From positions 124,001 through 188,000 of the forward strand of contig PBUB01000008.1 of assembly GCA_002729885.1 (NCBI GenBank): DNA of 64,000 nt, read 5' to 3'. Positions 27,909 through 36,897 of this stretch are shown in pieces (within the stretch, counting starts at the first letter, position 1; every line of letters starts with the position of its first letter). This stretch comes from Spirochaetaceae bacterium. Lineage in GTDB: Bacteria; Spirochaetota; Leptospiria; Leptospirales; Leptonemataceae. Under the pieces are notes generated by a model. That model was given only the letters and a program-made list of their open reading frames with translations, was not told where the DNA came from and searched no databases. The position numbers and the translations under genes are program-made.

Positions 27909-28285
27909 GTAATTATTGACGCAATTGGAGCTTTCCGGGTTTCCATCGCTGAGATTTCAGGCTTTCCTGGATGGATTTGTCTCCGTGAATCGCATGCACG
28001 GATAAGGTATGCGAATGGGAACCAGATCAAATAATAATCCGGGCGTTGATACTGTCAAGAGGAGCAATGCCCAATCGAAAACCGATGTTCGAAGGATGTG
28101 CTCTGTCCGTCGCAGCCACCAGGATAATTTATCTCTGTGAATCCGGAGGGCCCTGGATCGTAATTGATTACGAAATTCAGCTGTGCAAGGATGCATTCAT
28201 TTGGGGCACCCGGCTCGGCATGGAGCGCCATCATTGCATTAGTTCTGCTGATTCATGGACTTACAAAGCCAGCGGCAGGGCGCTT
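27909..28285. other. Intergenic region with no recognised content
   Basis: 377 bp between the AraC gene and the SpoIIAA-like gene, both on the minus strand. Short open frames on both strands (28046-28417 plus; 27957-28196 minus) show no family pattern; the plus-strand one overlaps the SpoIIAA-like gene. No hairpin or clear promoter was noticed. Confidence 0.4.
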
Positions 28286-28654
28286 TTAGCCATCAGCCTC
28301 AAGCCATTGAACGGCCATTTCGCGCTCATTTCGCTTGAATGCTTTTATGGTGAGGCCCGGAAACATCAGTCCTTCGGCCTCGCTTATAGAGTTCAACCAT
28401 CCCATATCGCTGAGTAAAGCTGCCTTGCGAAAGCGTCCCATAAGTCCCAGCATAGCGGGCAATCGTGCAAACTCCATGAAAATTGCATCCAGGGTTGGCA
28501 GATGATAATCCACTGCATCATAAAGCATGGTGCCGTCTTTTATGGAGGCCGATTCGCGTTCCAGGTCATCCAGGGCCTGCTTCATGGCCGGACCGTCTAG
28601 CTGTCCGCTCATGGTGATCTCCAGTCTATTCCCGTTGGCTTTTACTTCAAACAT
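28286..28654 (-). CDS. SpoIIAA-like (STAS/SEC14-type) protein
   Basis: About 122 residues from the ATG at 28654, chosen because GGAG lies 8 nt upstream; an in-frame Met at 28675 is less likely. The order of segments (FEVKANGNRLEITMSGQLDG, then a long helix, then MLYDAVDYH, then a helix RFRKAALLSD and WLNSISEAEG) matches the SpoIIAA-like family, a compact STAS/CRAL-TRIO-like fold of unclear function that may bind lipids. It is soluble and appears monocistronic. Confidence 0.75.
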   Translation of the reverse strand: MFEVKANGNRLEITMSGQLDGPAMKQALDDLERESASIKDGTMLYDAVDYHLPTLDAIFMEFARLPAMLGLMGRFRKAALLSDMGWLNSISEAEGLMFPGLTIKAFKRNEREMAVQWLEADG

Positions 28655-28969
28655 GGCATAGCTCCTGCATGGCATTATTCATGGAAGAGTATGGATTCCG
28701 GGACCATTATTGAAAAGCAGGTTTTTAGGACTGCAATGCCATGGTCCTGTTATCCGAATTCCGGTCCGGAGGAGCGGGACTGCGGGGGCGTTCTCAATCG
28801 GGCTGACTCGGAGTTGCCTTTTATAGCTGTGACTGAATCTATTGAGTGCAACTGAACCTGGTGCAGGCTAGCTGATCCAATCAGAGGGCTTTGCGGCTGT
28901 GAAACTGGCCCCGGGGCTGCGGCCCCGGGCTGAAGGAGGCCGTGGATAGACGGCCTTCCAGAAAGTAGA
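28655..28969. other. Intergenic region with two hairpins
   Basis: 315 bp between the SpoIIAA-like gene and the hibernation factor gene. The part next to the latter's stop codon holds two adjacent GC-rich hairpins (28910-28958). The remainder contains the GGAG ribosome binding site of the SpoIIAA-like gene and nothing else recognised. Confidence 0.5.
28910..28958 (-). terminator. Double hairpin after the hibernation factor gene
   Basis: Hairpin one (28935-28958) pairs GGAGGCCGT with ACGGCCTTC over nine positions with one wobble. Hairpin two (28910-28929) pairs CCCGGGGC with GCCCCGGG around a 4-nt loop. Neither is followed by a strong T-run on the minus strand, so they may block 3' exonucleases rather than act as an intrinsic terminator. 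Confidence 0.5.
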
Positions 28970-29284
28970 TTACTTGCGATTGATCTTACCCAGAGTACTC
29001 TCTACGGCTTTCTTGATCTTGTTTGCAGCACCATCGATGGCCACGTGCAGATTGTCCGCATCATGGGTGGCTGCCAGTGGCTGATGATTGGAAATACGAG
29101 CTTCCATCACACATCGCTTATCCGCTGCGCCAGACTTACCTGCGTTTTCATCCTTTAGATGAACCTCAACTCGAGTTACCTGACCTGCGAAATGGCTCAT
29201 AGCTTTCTGCACCACTTCTTCTACATGTTTGGTCAGTCCTTCACTGGCTTCAATGTTATGATCTGTATTTACTTCAATATGCAT
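28970..29284 (-). CDS. hpf: Ribosome hibernation-promoting factor, short form (HPF/RaiA family)
   Basis: A 104-residue basic protein beginning HIEVNTDHNIEASEGLTKHV, with the beta-alpha-beta-beta-beta-alpha order of the family (VTRVEVHLKDENAG; MEARISNHQPLAATHDADNL; LHVAIDGAANKIKKAVE). The family binds the 30S decoding region in stationary phase and either dimerises ribosomes or blocks tRNA binding. It lacks the C-terminal dimerisation domain of long HPF. It is divergent from the cyclase gene, with 187 bp between them. Confidence 0.9.
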   Translation of the reverse strand: MHIEVNTDHNIEASEGLTKHVEEVVQKAMSHFAGQVTRVEVHLKDENAGKSGAADKRCVMEARISNHQPLAATHDADNLHVAIDGAANKIKKAVESTLGKINRK

Positions 29285-29471
29285 GTGTATTCCTGTTGGT
29301 TACTTCCTGAGGATATCTTTGATCAGCGAATTTATCCCGGAGTCTCCAGGCCAGCTTTTTTCTATTCTCCGGGGCAGTGGGATTTCTGTGCACGGCCCGG
29401 CCAGGCAACTGGACGGTGAGCTGACACCGGTTTTCCTTGCCCCGGGATGAGGGTGCTGATGATATTGGCCT

Positions 29472-30779
29472 GTGCCCCAACCCCTTCGAGAGCAAACCAG
29501 CCGATTGCTGGCCGAGTATTTCCTGGTCCATCTGAAAGCGGAACTGCAGAAGCCGGATCATCTGCTGGATCATATTACCTACGAGGGGATTCCGTTTCGA
29601 GATCTTACCCGGGATATGATCGCCGAGCTAAAGGAGGCATTTCCCGAACTGGATGATCCTCCGGTACACCGTCGCAATCTATTTCGTTCCTGGTGGATCC
29701 GCAGCCGATGGGGAAGCGATTATGATACCTCCACTTTCAAGCTCTACAATCAGCTTTTTCTTTCGCGTCTCTATGATCTAAAGGAGGGGACCCGCCTAAG
29801 CCGGGAAAGGATGATTAAGCGAATGCACGATATTCTTACCGTTGCATTACATCGTAATCGGGATTTAACCTATCAGTCCATTCTGGGCGGGGAAACCATG
29901 ATGCTGGCCGAGTTGAGGCGAGCCCTGAGCCAGGAGCGGTTACCGACCAGAGCCAGGGATTTATTGCTTACCCAGAATCAGGTTTTGAGCTACGAAAGCT
30001 TTCAATTCTTTGACAGAGCTCTAAAGGATTCTCTCAAGAAGGCAGATGATCTGTTGCATACTATTTTACCTGCTCCGGTGGCAGATGAACTCAAGGCCAC
30101 CGGTCGAGTAGCGCCCGGTATGATCCAGGATAGCTGTGTTCTTTTCGCGGATATGGTGCAGTTCGCCAGTATCGCAGATAAGATGCCTCCGGAGGAATTA
30201 CTGTCGGAGCTGGATTACTGCTTTTCGCATTTCGATCGGATCTCGGAAAGACTGAAAATCGAAAAAATCAAGACCATTGGCGATGCCTATATGTGCGCCT
30301 CGGGTCTGTTCCAGAAGCGACCGTCCGACCCACTGCGTATTGCACTTTGCGCCCTTCGTATGATGGAATTCATTCGCCGATACAAAAAAAGCCGCGATAG
30401 AAAAGGAAAGCTATGCTGGGATCTGCGAATTGGTATCCATCAGGGACCGGTGATCGCAGGTGTAGTGGGCAACAGTCGATTCACTTTTGATATCTGGGGA
30501 GATACTGTGAACGTGGCCAGCAGACTGGAATCGACCAGCGAACCCCATCATATCAATCTTTCTGCTCCTCTGGCGGAGTTTCTCTCTCCTTACTTTGTCA
30601 CTTCGGAGAGAGGAAAAGTGCCGGTGAAAGGTAAAGGGGATGTGGCCATGTGCTTTGTGGATGCCCTTCGTCCGGAGTATTCCATCGGCGGGCGTGGCAG
30701 AGTGCCCAATAAGGCATTCTACAATGAGATTCGCAGTCTGGATGAGCAGAGGTCTTCCGTAGCGGCGGAAGACCCCTGA
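29472..30779 (+). CDS. Class III adenylate cyclase, soluble
   Basis: A 435-residue protein with GTG start; an in-frame stop at 29460-29462 rules out a longer form. The catalytic domain (about 215-400) has the first metal Asp in VLFADMVQFAS, the adenine-selecting Lys and second metal Asp in IKTIGDAYM, and DIWGDTVNVASRLE with the purine-selecting Asp, transition-state Asn and Arg. Lys plus Asp indicates ATP rather than GTP. About 210 N-terminal residues form an unassigned, probably helical domain; the stretch KKADDLLHTILPAPVADELK before the catalytic core is the usual signalling helix. No membrane segment is seen. Confidence 0.9.
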   Translation: MPQPLREQTSRLLAEYFLVHLKAELQKPDHLLDHITYEGIPFRDLTRDMIAELKEAFPELDDPPVHRRNLFRSWWIRSRWGSDYDTSTFKLYNQLFLSRLYDLKEGTRLSRERMIKRMHDILTVALHRNRDLTYQSILGGETMMLAELRRALSQERLPTRARDLLLTQNQVLSYESFQFFDRALKDSLKKADDLLHTILPAPVADELKATGRVAPGMIQDSCVLFADMVQFASIADKMPPEELLSELDYCFSHFDRISERLKIEKIKTIGDAYMCASGLFQKRPSDPLRIALCALRMMEFIRRYKKSRDRKGKLCWDLRIGIHQGPVIAGVVGNSRFTFDIWGDTVNVASRLESTSEPHHINLSAPLAEFLSPYFVTSERGKVPVKGKGDVAMCFVDALRPEYSIGGRGRVPNKAFYNEIRSLDEQRSSVAAEDP

Positions 30780-30980
30780 AGCTCTCGGATCCAGAGAGCA
30801 TTCTTCGTATGTTTGATGAGTCCTGCATGAGACGTTGCGTTCAGCGCATTAATTTGAGAAGGTTCCCATCCTATGGTCCGCATCAGCTCGATACAGCGGG
30901 ATTCTCCGGGCCCTCCTCATTATTCAGACTAATTAGTTGACAGGTAATGATTGTTTGGGTATTACCATTTCGAGGTTTGC

Positions 30981-31784
30981 ATGGCAAAGGATAAGGGTTC
31001 TAGCCCTATTGGTAGTATCGTTGGAGCAGTGGGTGGGTTTCTTCTGGCTCGCTGGCTGGGCTGGGTATTCTTTATCCCCTTCCTGTTTTTTATCGGATTG
31101 ATGGTGGCTCAGTATGCGATCATCAAAGAAGAGCATCGTCGCCATTTTATTTTCTATACCACGTTTACCTGGACGCATGTTCTGGCCGGTTCTGTGTTTC
31201 TACTTCTGGGAGTGGCTTCCGGTCAGGTAGTCTGGAACGCTGAGATCGCCGGAAATGCAGCGGAGCTTTTTGTGATGGCGGGACTTGCGGGTTTCATTCT
31301 CTGGAAGCCTCGAATCTGGCTTGTGGTCCTCTCTCTTGTCTTAAAGGCCCTATTACTGATGGCTATGCTGGATTTTGCTTTGCCCTCGGCGTCGTTTACC
31401 AATCCGGAAGGACAGGGAATTATTTTTAATATTGCCATGCGAGCCGGGGCTTTGATCGCATTGATCTATGGCGGTCATCAGCTGTACTATTCTCTCAAAG
31501 AGGCCGGCGATTCGGCTTCCGCAAGTCAGGCCGACCCTTCTTCCTTTTCTGCTGCTTCGGAATCTATGGCTTCAGCTCAATCCGGCGCATTCGAATCGGC
31601 AAGCTCTCAGACGGAAGCCAGCTCTAATGGATCCGGGTTAAACGTCAGTGTCGCTGAGGTAAGCCAGGAAAATTCTCCTGGAAGCACACGAGGCCCGCAA
31701 TCCAATTCCAGTGCCCATACTTTTCTGTCCGAAAGATCCCATCTAGCATCATCGGACGCTGATGAAGGCCGTGAGAGCACCTAG
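30981..31784 (+). CDS. Multi-pass membrane protein of unknown function
   Basis: About 267 residues from the ATG at 30981 (GAGG 6 nt upstream); the in-frame Met at 30951 is less likely. Six or so hydrophobic segments fill residues 10-175 (for example FLLARWLGWVFFIPFLFFIG and SVFLLLGVASGQVVW). The last about 85 residues form a Ser/Ala/Gln-rich, low-complexity, probably disordered cytoplasmic or periplasmic tail. No family was recognised. A TTGACA at 30938-30943 could be the -35 box of its promoter, but the matching -10 is poor. Confidence 0.7.
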   Translation: MAKDKGSSPIGSIVGAVGGFLLARWLGWVFFIPFLFFIGLMVAQYAIIKEEHRRHFIFYTTFTWTHVLAGSVFLLLGVASGQVVWNAEIAGNAAELFVMAGLAGFILWKPRIWLVVLSLVLKALLLMAMLDFALPSASFTNPEGQGIIFNIAMRAGALIALIYGGHQLYYSLKEAGDSASASQADPSSFSAASESMASAQSGAFESASSQTEASSNGSGLNVSVAEVSQENSPGSTRGPQSNSSAHTFLSERSHLASSDADEGREST

Positions 31785-31824
31785 GATACTGGAAAGTTAG
31801 ATGGCCGGCATCGAATAGTCTGGA

Positions 31825-32835
31825 TCAATCTTCTACACAGGAATCCGCGTACAGATTCTTCAGTTTACGACTTCCCTGATAGCCGTATCCTTCGTAGCGA
31901 AAGATGTAGCTACCGGCGATTGTGTTTTTCACGCACTGAATGTAGGCCAGGGATTCTGATTTCGAATTCGCTGCCGGATAGCATGCGCCATCTTCGTTCC
32001 ATAATGGTTTCGCATGTAGAATCAAATCGGGCATTTGTCCGGTGGCGAGTGGCCCAATTTCTATGGATCCATCAAAGCCGTAGCATCCCGATGTAAAACC
32101 CTGATAGGTATCGAATTGAAAAATCGGTCGATAGATGCCGTCTTTATCCTGCTTTTCGATTATTATTTGTCTGTTCGAGTAACTATTGTCTTCGATCCAG
32201 ATTTCATAAGCACCATCCGAATCTAGATCCCTAAAATGAATATAGTCTTCATGCTTTGTGCCGTAACCGTAGGCGAAAATCAGTCGATAATCCTGACCAG
32301 ACGAATGTTCGAATATGGCTGTCAGAATAACATGGCCCCAGTATAATCCGTTGCCTGAATCCAGATCGCAACGGAATTGAATATATTCTGGTGCACCGGT
32401 GGATGCATCCCAGAGAGGTTGGGTCCTGGATTCTGATTCTGTACGGGGCTCCGATGCTGTTACCGGGAGAGGAAGATCCGGGCTTCCAGGCCATTTACGA
32501 TCTGTAAAGGGATGCTGCCTCTGACAGGTAATGGTGGGGTAGTTCGCATCGCCGCTGTGGTAGTATACCTGGCCTTCATGGATGAAGGGACCTGCCGGTA
32601 ACGATCCAATGTAATCGGCTATTTCTCGCACATTGGATCCATCCGGCTCTATTGTAAACAGACTCCCCTTTTGTTTACCGCTGAATTCCGGAAATACATA
32701 TTGCTTCTCCAGGCTTCGGGGCTGCAAAGTTTCTGATTCTAAAACGTAAGTAGTGGGTTTCTGTTTTTCGCACGTTGCCATGGATATCAGGGCGAAAACT
32801 AGAAATAGAGATAGTGATGAGCCTGTTTTTCTCAA
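31825..32835 (-). CDS. Lipoprotein of unknown function
   Basis: A 336-residue protein with a signal peptide and relaxed lipobox (LFLVFALISMATC, cysteine at about residue 22). The mature part is beta-rich, with DGSNVREIADYI and FRDLDSDGAYEIWIEDNSY resembling FG-GAP/VCBS-like calcium-loop segments (DxDxDG), though only one copy is clear. Six further cysteines could form disulfides. It converges with the membrane protein gene (40 bp apart). No family was assigned. Confidence 0.75.
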   Translation of the reverse strand: MRKTGSSLSLFLVFALISMATCEKQKPTTYVLESETLQPRSLEKQYVFPEFSGKQKGSLFTIEPDGSNVREIADYIGSLPAGPFIHEGQVYYHSGDANYPTITCQRQHPFTDRKWPGSPDLPLPVTASEPRTESESRTQPLWDASTGAPEYIQFRCDLDSGNGLYWGHVILTAIFEHSSGQDYRLIFAYGYGTKHEDYIHFRDLDSDGAYEIWIEDNSYSNRQIIIEKQDKDGIYRPIFQFDTYQGFTSGCYGFDGSIEIGPLATGQMPDLILHAKPLWNEDGACYPAANSKSESLAYIQCVKNTIAGSYIFRYEGYGYQGSRKLKNLYADSCVED

Positions 32836-32965
32836 GTTCCTTTCCTTTATTTTCCCGCCTGCAGGTCACTCGCATGAAAAGCCTGGCTCAGCTTTGCATT
32901 TAGATTGGCAGCGCTGGCAGAAGGAATGCGATAATCGGCCTATATCCAGTGGATTTTCGCATATC

Positions 32966-33769
32966 TTAGAGTAACCGGCCGGTGTAGAAATCCAGCAATC
33001 GATCCATGGCTTCTCTGGTGGGGCTGCCCGGTTCATCGGAGTAGTGGATAGTAAACACTGCATGCTCTGCTTTACCATAGCCATGTTTATTTCCTGGACC
33101 GGAATCTATAACAAAGGGAACAAAGGATTCGCCAAACTCTTCCTGTAGACGCTGAAATCGCTCCTGGGGTGCGATTAGATCATGGGAAAATTTGAATCCT
33201 CGGATTTCCAGTCCTTCTGTGGCGCATCTGGATTTCGCATGCTCCAGGTCTTCCGGAGAGATATCCAGCGAGCGTTTACATTCCAATCTTGACTTCCTGG
33301 AGCCCATAATGCAACCTGGAAGCGATGGCTGGCTAACCACCGGAGCAATCATGGAAGGCTCCAGCATAAGAGGAATAGAATAGGAACCGGTAAGACACAT
33401 TCCGATGGCTCCCACTCCTTTGCCCCCGCATTCGCCATGAGCTCTTCTACACAGTGCGCGAAGCCAGTCCAGAATGGGGCTGGTCTTGTTTCGCTTGAGC
33501 ATATAAAACTCCCTGCTGATGCAGAGCCGAATGGTATAAGGCAGAAGGGAGGAGTAGGTAGCTTTCTTTCCTGGAGGACCAAAGAAAAGAGGCATGTAAG
33601 TGGTGAATCCTGCATCCTGAAGGCGATGTGCCAGCGCCACCGTTTCTTCTACCATACCTGGTAACTCATGCATGATTAGAATGGCCGGACCCTTTCCGGC
33701 TACGTACACCGGATGCTCAATATCATTGTGCTCAAAAGAGAAGCACTGAAAGCCAGGAAGGGTCTTCAT
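32966..33769 (-). CDS. Dienelactone hydrolase family protein
   Basis: A 267-residue alpha/beta-hydrolase. The nucleophile elbow is GMCLTG, a Cys nucleophile as in dienelactone hydrolases; the oxyanion/Glu motif is LIMHELPGM near residue 35, and the catalytic His is in EHAVFTIHYSD. An Asp expected after strand 7 is probably in FSHDLIAPQERF. No signal peptide. The natural substrate is unknown; no aromatic degradation genes are nearby, so a general esterase role is more likely than a dedicated dienelactone step. Confidence 0.85.
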   Translation of the reverse strand: MKTLPGFQCFSFEHNDIEHPVYVAGKGPAILIMHELPGMVEETVALAHRLQDAGFTTYMPLFFGPPGKKATYSSLLPYTIRLCISREFYMLKRNKTSPILDWLRALCRRAHGECGGKGVGAIGMCLTGSYSIPLMLEPSMIAPVVSQPSLPGCIMGSRKSRLECKRSLDISPEDLEHAKSRCATEGLEIRGFKFSHDLIAPQERFQRLQEEFGESFVPFVIDSGPGNKHGYGKAEHAVFTIHYSDEPGSPTREAMDRLLDFYTGRLL

Positions 33770-34098
33770 GGATCGAATGTTGAGGGAGCCGCCCTGGGAG
33801 CCAGAACATTAATTAATCAGCCATTGACGTGAAGCAAGATGAAGGGACGGGCAAGCAAGGGCATTCCCGATTTCCTGATCGGGACCGCTCCAGTACCTCC
33901 CTGATTTTTCGGTGAGTCGTCCGAGTCTCCGTTTCACCAGGTACAATGCTGAAATAAACATCCCTGGAATCTGGTTCTACACTTCATTAATTCAGAAGGA
34001 ATACAAAATTTGCATCCTCTGATTCTGAACCGGTCCTATCGGATGCCGTCTAAAAAGCCTGAGAGGGCTTGCAAATTCCAGTGTAATGCCAGAGTCTT
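33770..34098. other. Divergent intergenic region before the LA_2272-type gene pair
   Basis: 329 bp between the minus-strand hydrolase gene and the plus-strand repeat protein gene, so promoters for both should lie here. A 7-bp hairpin (TCCCGAT, 33865-33871, and ATCGGGA, 33878-33884) is present without a T-run. No -35/-10 pair could be named with confidence. Confidence 0.4.
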
Positions 34099-36675
34099 AT
34101 GTTGAATAATCACGGGAAAAAGACTGTAAAGCCCGAGCCAATCGGCTCCAATTTCTTGGCTTCCGTATCCTTAACTCTTCACATTGTCTTCCTACTCCTT
34201 CCCAATTTGCTCATGGCCGAGCGTGTATCCAATGAACAGCCCGAGCCGGGTTCTATTGTTCCTCTGGAGCTGGCCGTGGTGGATGATATGCAGCTTATGG
34301 GCAATGATCATCGGGTCATTGGTTTAAGGCTCAGTATGTTCTCTGCTCAGAATTACAGCCTTTATGGGCTGGATTTAGGGCTGGCGAATCGCACAGTTGC
34401 GAATTCTGGCGGCTTGAGGCTGGCTTTATATAATGGCACAGGTGGAACTCATACAGGAATTGAAGCAGGAATTGCGAACAGAAGCGATGAGTCTGTGGGA
34501 TTTCAAGTAGGATTTTTAAATGCCACTGATTCGCTGGTTGGGTACCAGGTAGGATTCGTAAACTACATCGATGATACGGCCGTACTGCCCATGACCGGGG
34601 TTCTGGGAAACGGCGCCCGGAATGCCCATCTGGGCCAACTTTCGCTGGGAGTCAACGTTGCCGATTACGCTCCCATTCAGCTTGCAGGTATCGGAAACAT
34701 ACAGTCAAAAGAAGTAGTTCCTGTGCAGCTGGCTCTGGGCTTTAACAGCGGCGATCAAAACTTGCTGCAAATATCCGGATTAATGAACCTTACCGAGGAT
34801 GAAAGCTGGCTACAGATATCATCGGGTGTAAATATCGCAGAGGATATTCCTCTACAGCTGGCCATACTGGGAAATGGAGCCGACATCTCCTGGATACAAC
34901 TGGGCAGCATTAATATTGTAGAAAGTGCCAGCCTGCAACTCGGCCTGGGAAATAATGCGGAGACTGTGCCGTTACAGATCGCAGCTCTTGTTAACTCGGC
35001 AGATGAAAATCCGTTCCAGTTTTCCGGTCTGGGAAACTTCGCGGAAGACACCAGGGTTCAGATTACCGGGATTTACAACGAAGCCAATGACTCGGTACTG
35101 CAGATTTCCCTCCTGGCGAACAGTAGTGAGCAGGGAATATTTCAGGCAACCGCCGGGTTAAACAGTGATAATGCACCTGTGCAGCTGGGATCCATCAATG
35201 TAAGCAAGGAATCCCGGTTTCAGCTGGGCGTGTTCAATCAGTCGCATCTCAACCAGGGATTTCGCCTGGGACTGATCAATCGCACAGATAAGAACAACGG
35301 CATGGACATCGGCTTTTTTAATGAAACCGAATCTTTAAACGGTCATCAAATAGGATTGATCAACATTGCCTGGAAGGGGCGTTTTCCCTTCACCATTCTT
35401 TACAATTACGGAGACGAAGATACCGACCAGGTTCGTACAGGTTTGCTCAGCTACAACTGGACTCCGCTGCAGATTTCCATTTACATGCCAGGTCAAATCT
35501 TTGAAAAAGAAGTCCCGGTCTATGGAATGCGATTGAACCTCCTTTATAGTGAAAACGCAGAGGTGTACGGACTGGATGCCGGTGTTCTTCAGTTCAGTGA
35601 CAATGGCGCAGGGATTCAGCTTGGAGTATATAGTCAGGTCAGGGAAGATTTCGCCGGGTTTCAGATAGGAATCGTTCAGTCGGTTCACTCTGCTACAGGA
35701 ATCTTTGTGGCCGGGCTCTACCAGGAGGCGAATGAACTGCATGGTTTTTCCATCGCTCCCATCGCAGTTACAGAAGGACCTGTGAATGGATACCAGATTG
35801 GACTGATTTACAGTCGCTCCACAAACTTTCCTTTTCTGCAGCTAGGAGGATGGAACGATGCAGATGAAGCAGCCCTGCAAATTGGATGGATTGGCAATGA
35901 AAGAGGGCAGGGAACGCCTGCTCCTCAGATAGGGCTATTATTCAATCACAGCGAGGTCGGGGCCATAGTCCAGATTTCCGGGCTTCTCAACCATTCAGAC
36001 GATTACTCCTTTCTACAGATTTCTGGCATTGCAAATGCATCCGATGAGTTGAGCTTTGTGCAGATCACCGGAGGCGTCAATACCACCGAAAGGAATCTGA
36101 TCTTTCAGCTGGCCGGGCTGGGCAATATTTCCAATGGACCTGCACCTTTGCAGCTCGCCGGAATCTGGAATACTGCAGAACGGGCCAGCTATCTCCAGGT
36201 GGCGGGCCTGGTAAATCTGGGCCCGCAACCCATATCTAGAAAAGAGCTGAACGAAATCTCAAATCCATTCCTTCAGATTTCGCTTATCCATAATAATGGA
36301 TTCGATGTGCCATTGCAGGCTTCCCTTGTGAATTTCAGCGATGAGGCCTCATTGCTACAGGCAGGGTTTTTGAATTTTTCAAAAAGGCCTTTTATTCAAC
36401 TGGGTCTCTTCAATGGGCGCGAACTGGCTCCAGGGATTCAGTTTGGTCTGGTAAACGGCGGTTCTGGCACGCTAGCTCAACTGGGCCTGATCAACATTGG
36501 CCTTAATGATGGTACCCGGGGAATTATGGCCGGTCCCTGGAACTATGCCCACAGTCATACAGGACTGATGATAGGGGTATTTAACTACACAGAAGAGTTG
36601 CATGGATTGCAAATTGGATTGATCAATGTGAATCGAAGTGGCACATTCTCAATTCTACCCGGGATGAATTTTTAA
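34099..36675 (+). CDS. Giant LA_2272-type surface repeat protein, copy 1
   Basis: An 858-residue exported protein with a signal peptide (about residues 18-42, ending PNLLMAERV). Almost the whole mature protein is built of about 16-18-residue repeats with the core Q(L/I)(A/S/G)G(L/I).N, for example LQISGLMNLTED, LQLAILGNGAD and IQLGSINIVE. This matches the repeats of the leptospiral LA_2272 family and suggests a right-handed beta-solenoid. Two modules are visible: the second (from about residue 455, TPLQISIYMPGQIF then VYGMRLNLLYS and YGLDAG) repeats the opening of the first (VIGLRLSMFSAQ, YGLDLG). Probably surface or outer-membrane associated; function unknown. The next copy starts directly after this stop. 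Confidence 0.85.
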   Translation: MLNNHGKKTVKPEPIGSNFLASVSLTLHIVFLLLPNLLMAERVSNEQPEPGSIVPLELAVVDDMQLMGNDHRVIGLRLSMFSAQNYSLYGLDLGLANRTVANSGGLRLALYNGTGGTHTGIEAGIANRSDESVGFQVGFLNATDSLVGYQVGFVNYIDDTAVLPMTGVLGNGARNAHLGQLSLGVNVADYAPIQLAGIGNIQSKEVVPVQLALGFNSGDQNLLQISGLMNLTEDESWLQISSGVNIAEDIPLQLAILGNGADISWIQLGSINIVESASLQLGLGNNAETVPLQIAALVNSADENPFQFSGLGNFAEDTRVQITGIYNEANDSVLQISLLANSSEQGIFQATAGLNSDNAPVQLGSINVSKESRFQLGVFNQSHLNQGFRLGLINRTDKNNGMDIGFFNETESLNGHQIGLINIAWKGRFPFTILYNYGDEDTDQVRTGLLSYNWTPLQISIYMPGQIFEKEVPVYGMRLNLLYSENAEVYGLDAGVLQFSDNGAGIQLGVYSQVREDFAGFQIGIVQSVHSATGIFVAGLYQEANELHGFSIAPIAVTEGPVNGYQIGLIYSRSTNFPFLQLGGWNDADEAALQIGWIGNERGQGTPAPQIGLLFNHSEVGAIVQISGLLNHSDDYSFLQISGIANASDELSFVQITGGVNTTERNLIFQLAGLGNISNGPAPLQLAGIWNTAERASYLQVAGLVNLGPQPISRKELNEISNPFLQISLIHNNGFDVPLQASLVNFSDEASLLQAGFLNFSKRPFIQLGLFNGRELAPGIQFGLVNGGSGTLAQLGLINIGLNDGTRGIMAGPWNYAHSHTGLMIGVFNYTEELHGLQIGLINVNRSGTFSILPGMNF

Positions 36676-36897
36676 ATGAAAGCCAGAGAAAATTCACAAT
36701 CGTTTTACTCGAAGGAAGAGAAGCCGTCGATTCGTAGGCCAGATAACGCCGGGGCCGGCATTTGGCTGGCTGGTCTCGAATCGTCCAGTGAATCGTTCAG
36801 GAATGCCCGCATAAGAGCTTCCATAAAAGCGTCGATAAAAGCTTTCATGGGAACCTTAAGCGGCCATTGCGCCAATGGCTCTGACAAACTGCTCCGC

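Noticed and set aside
30938..30968. Possible sigma-70 promoter (TTGACA then TACCAT)
   Set aside because: The -35 is perfect but the spacing (19 bp) and the -10 (4/6) are poor.
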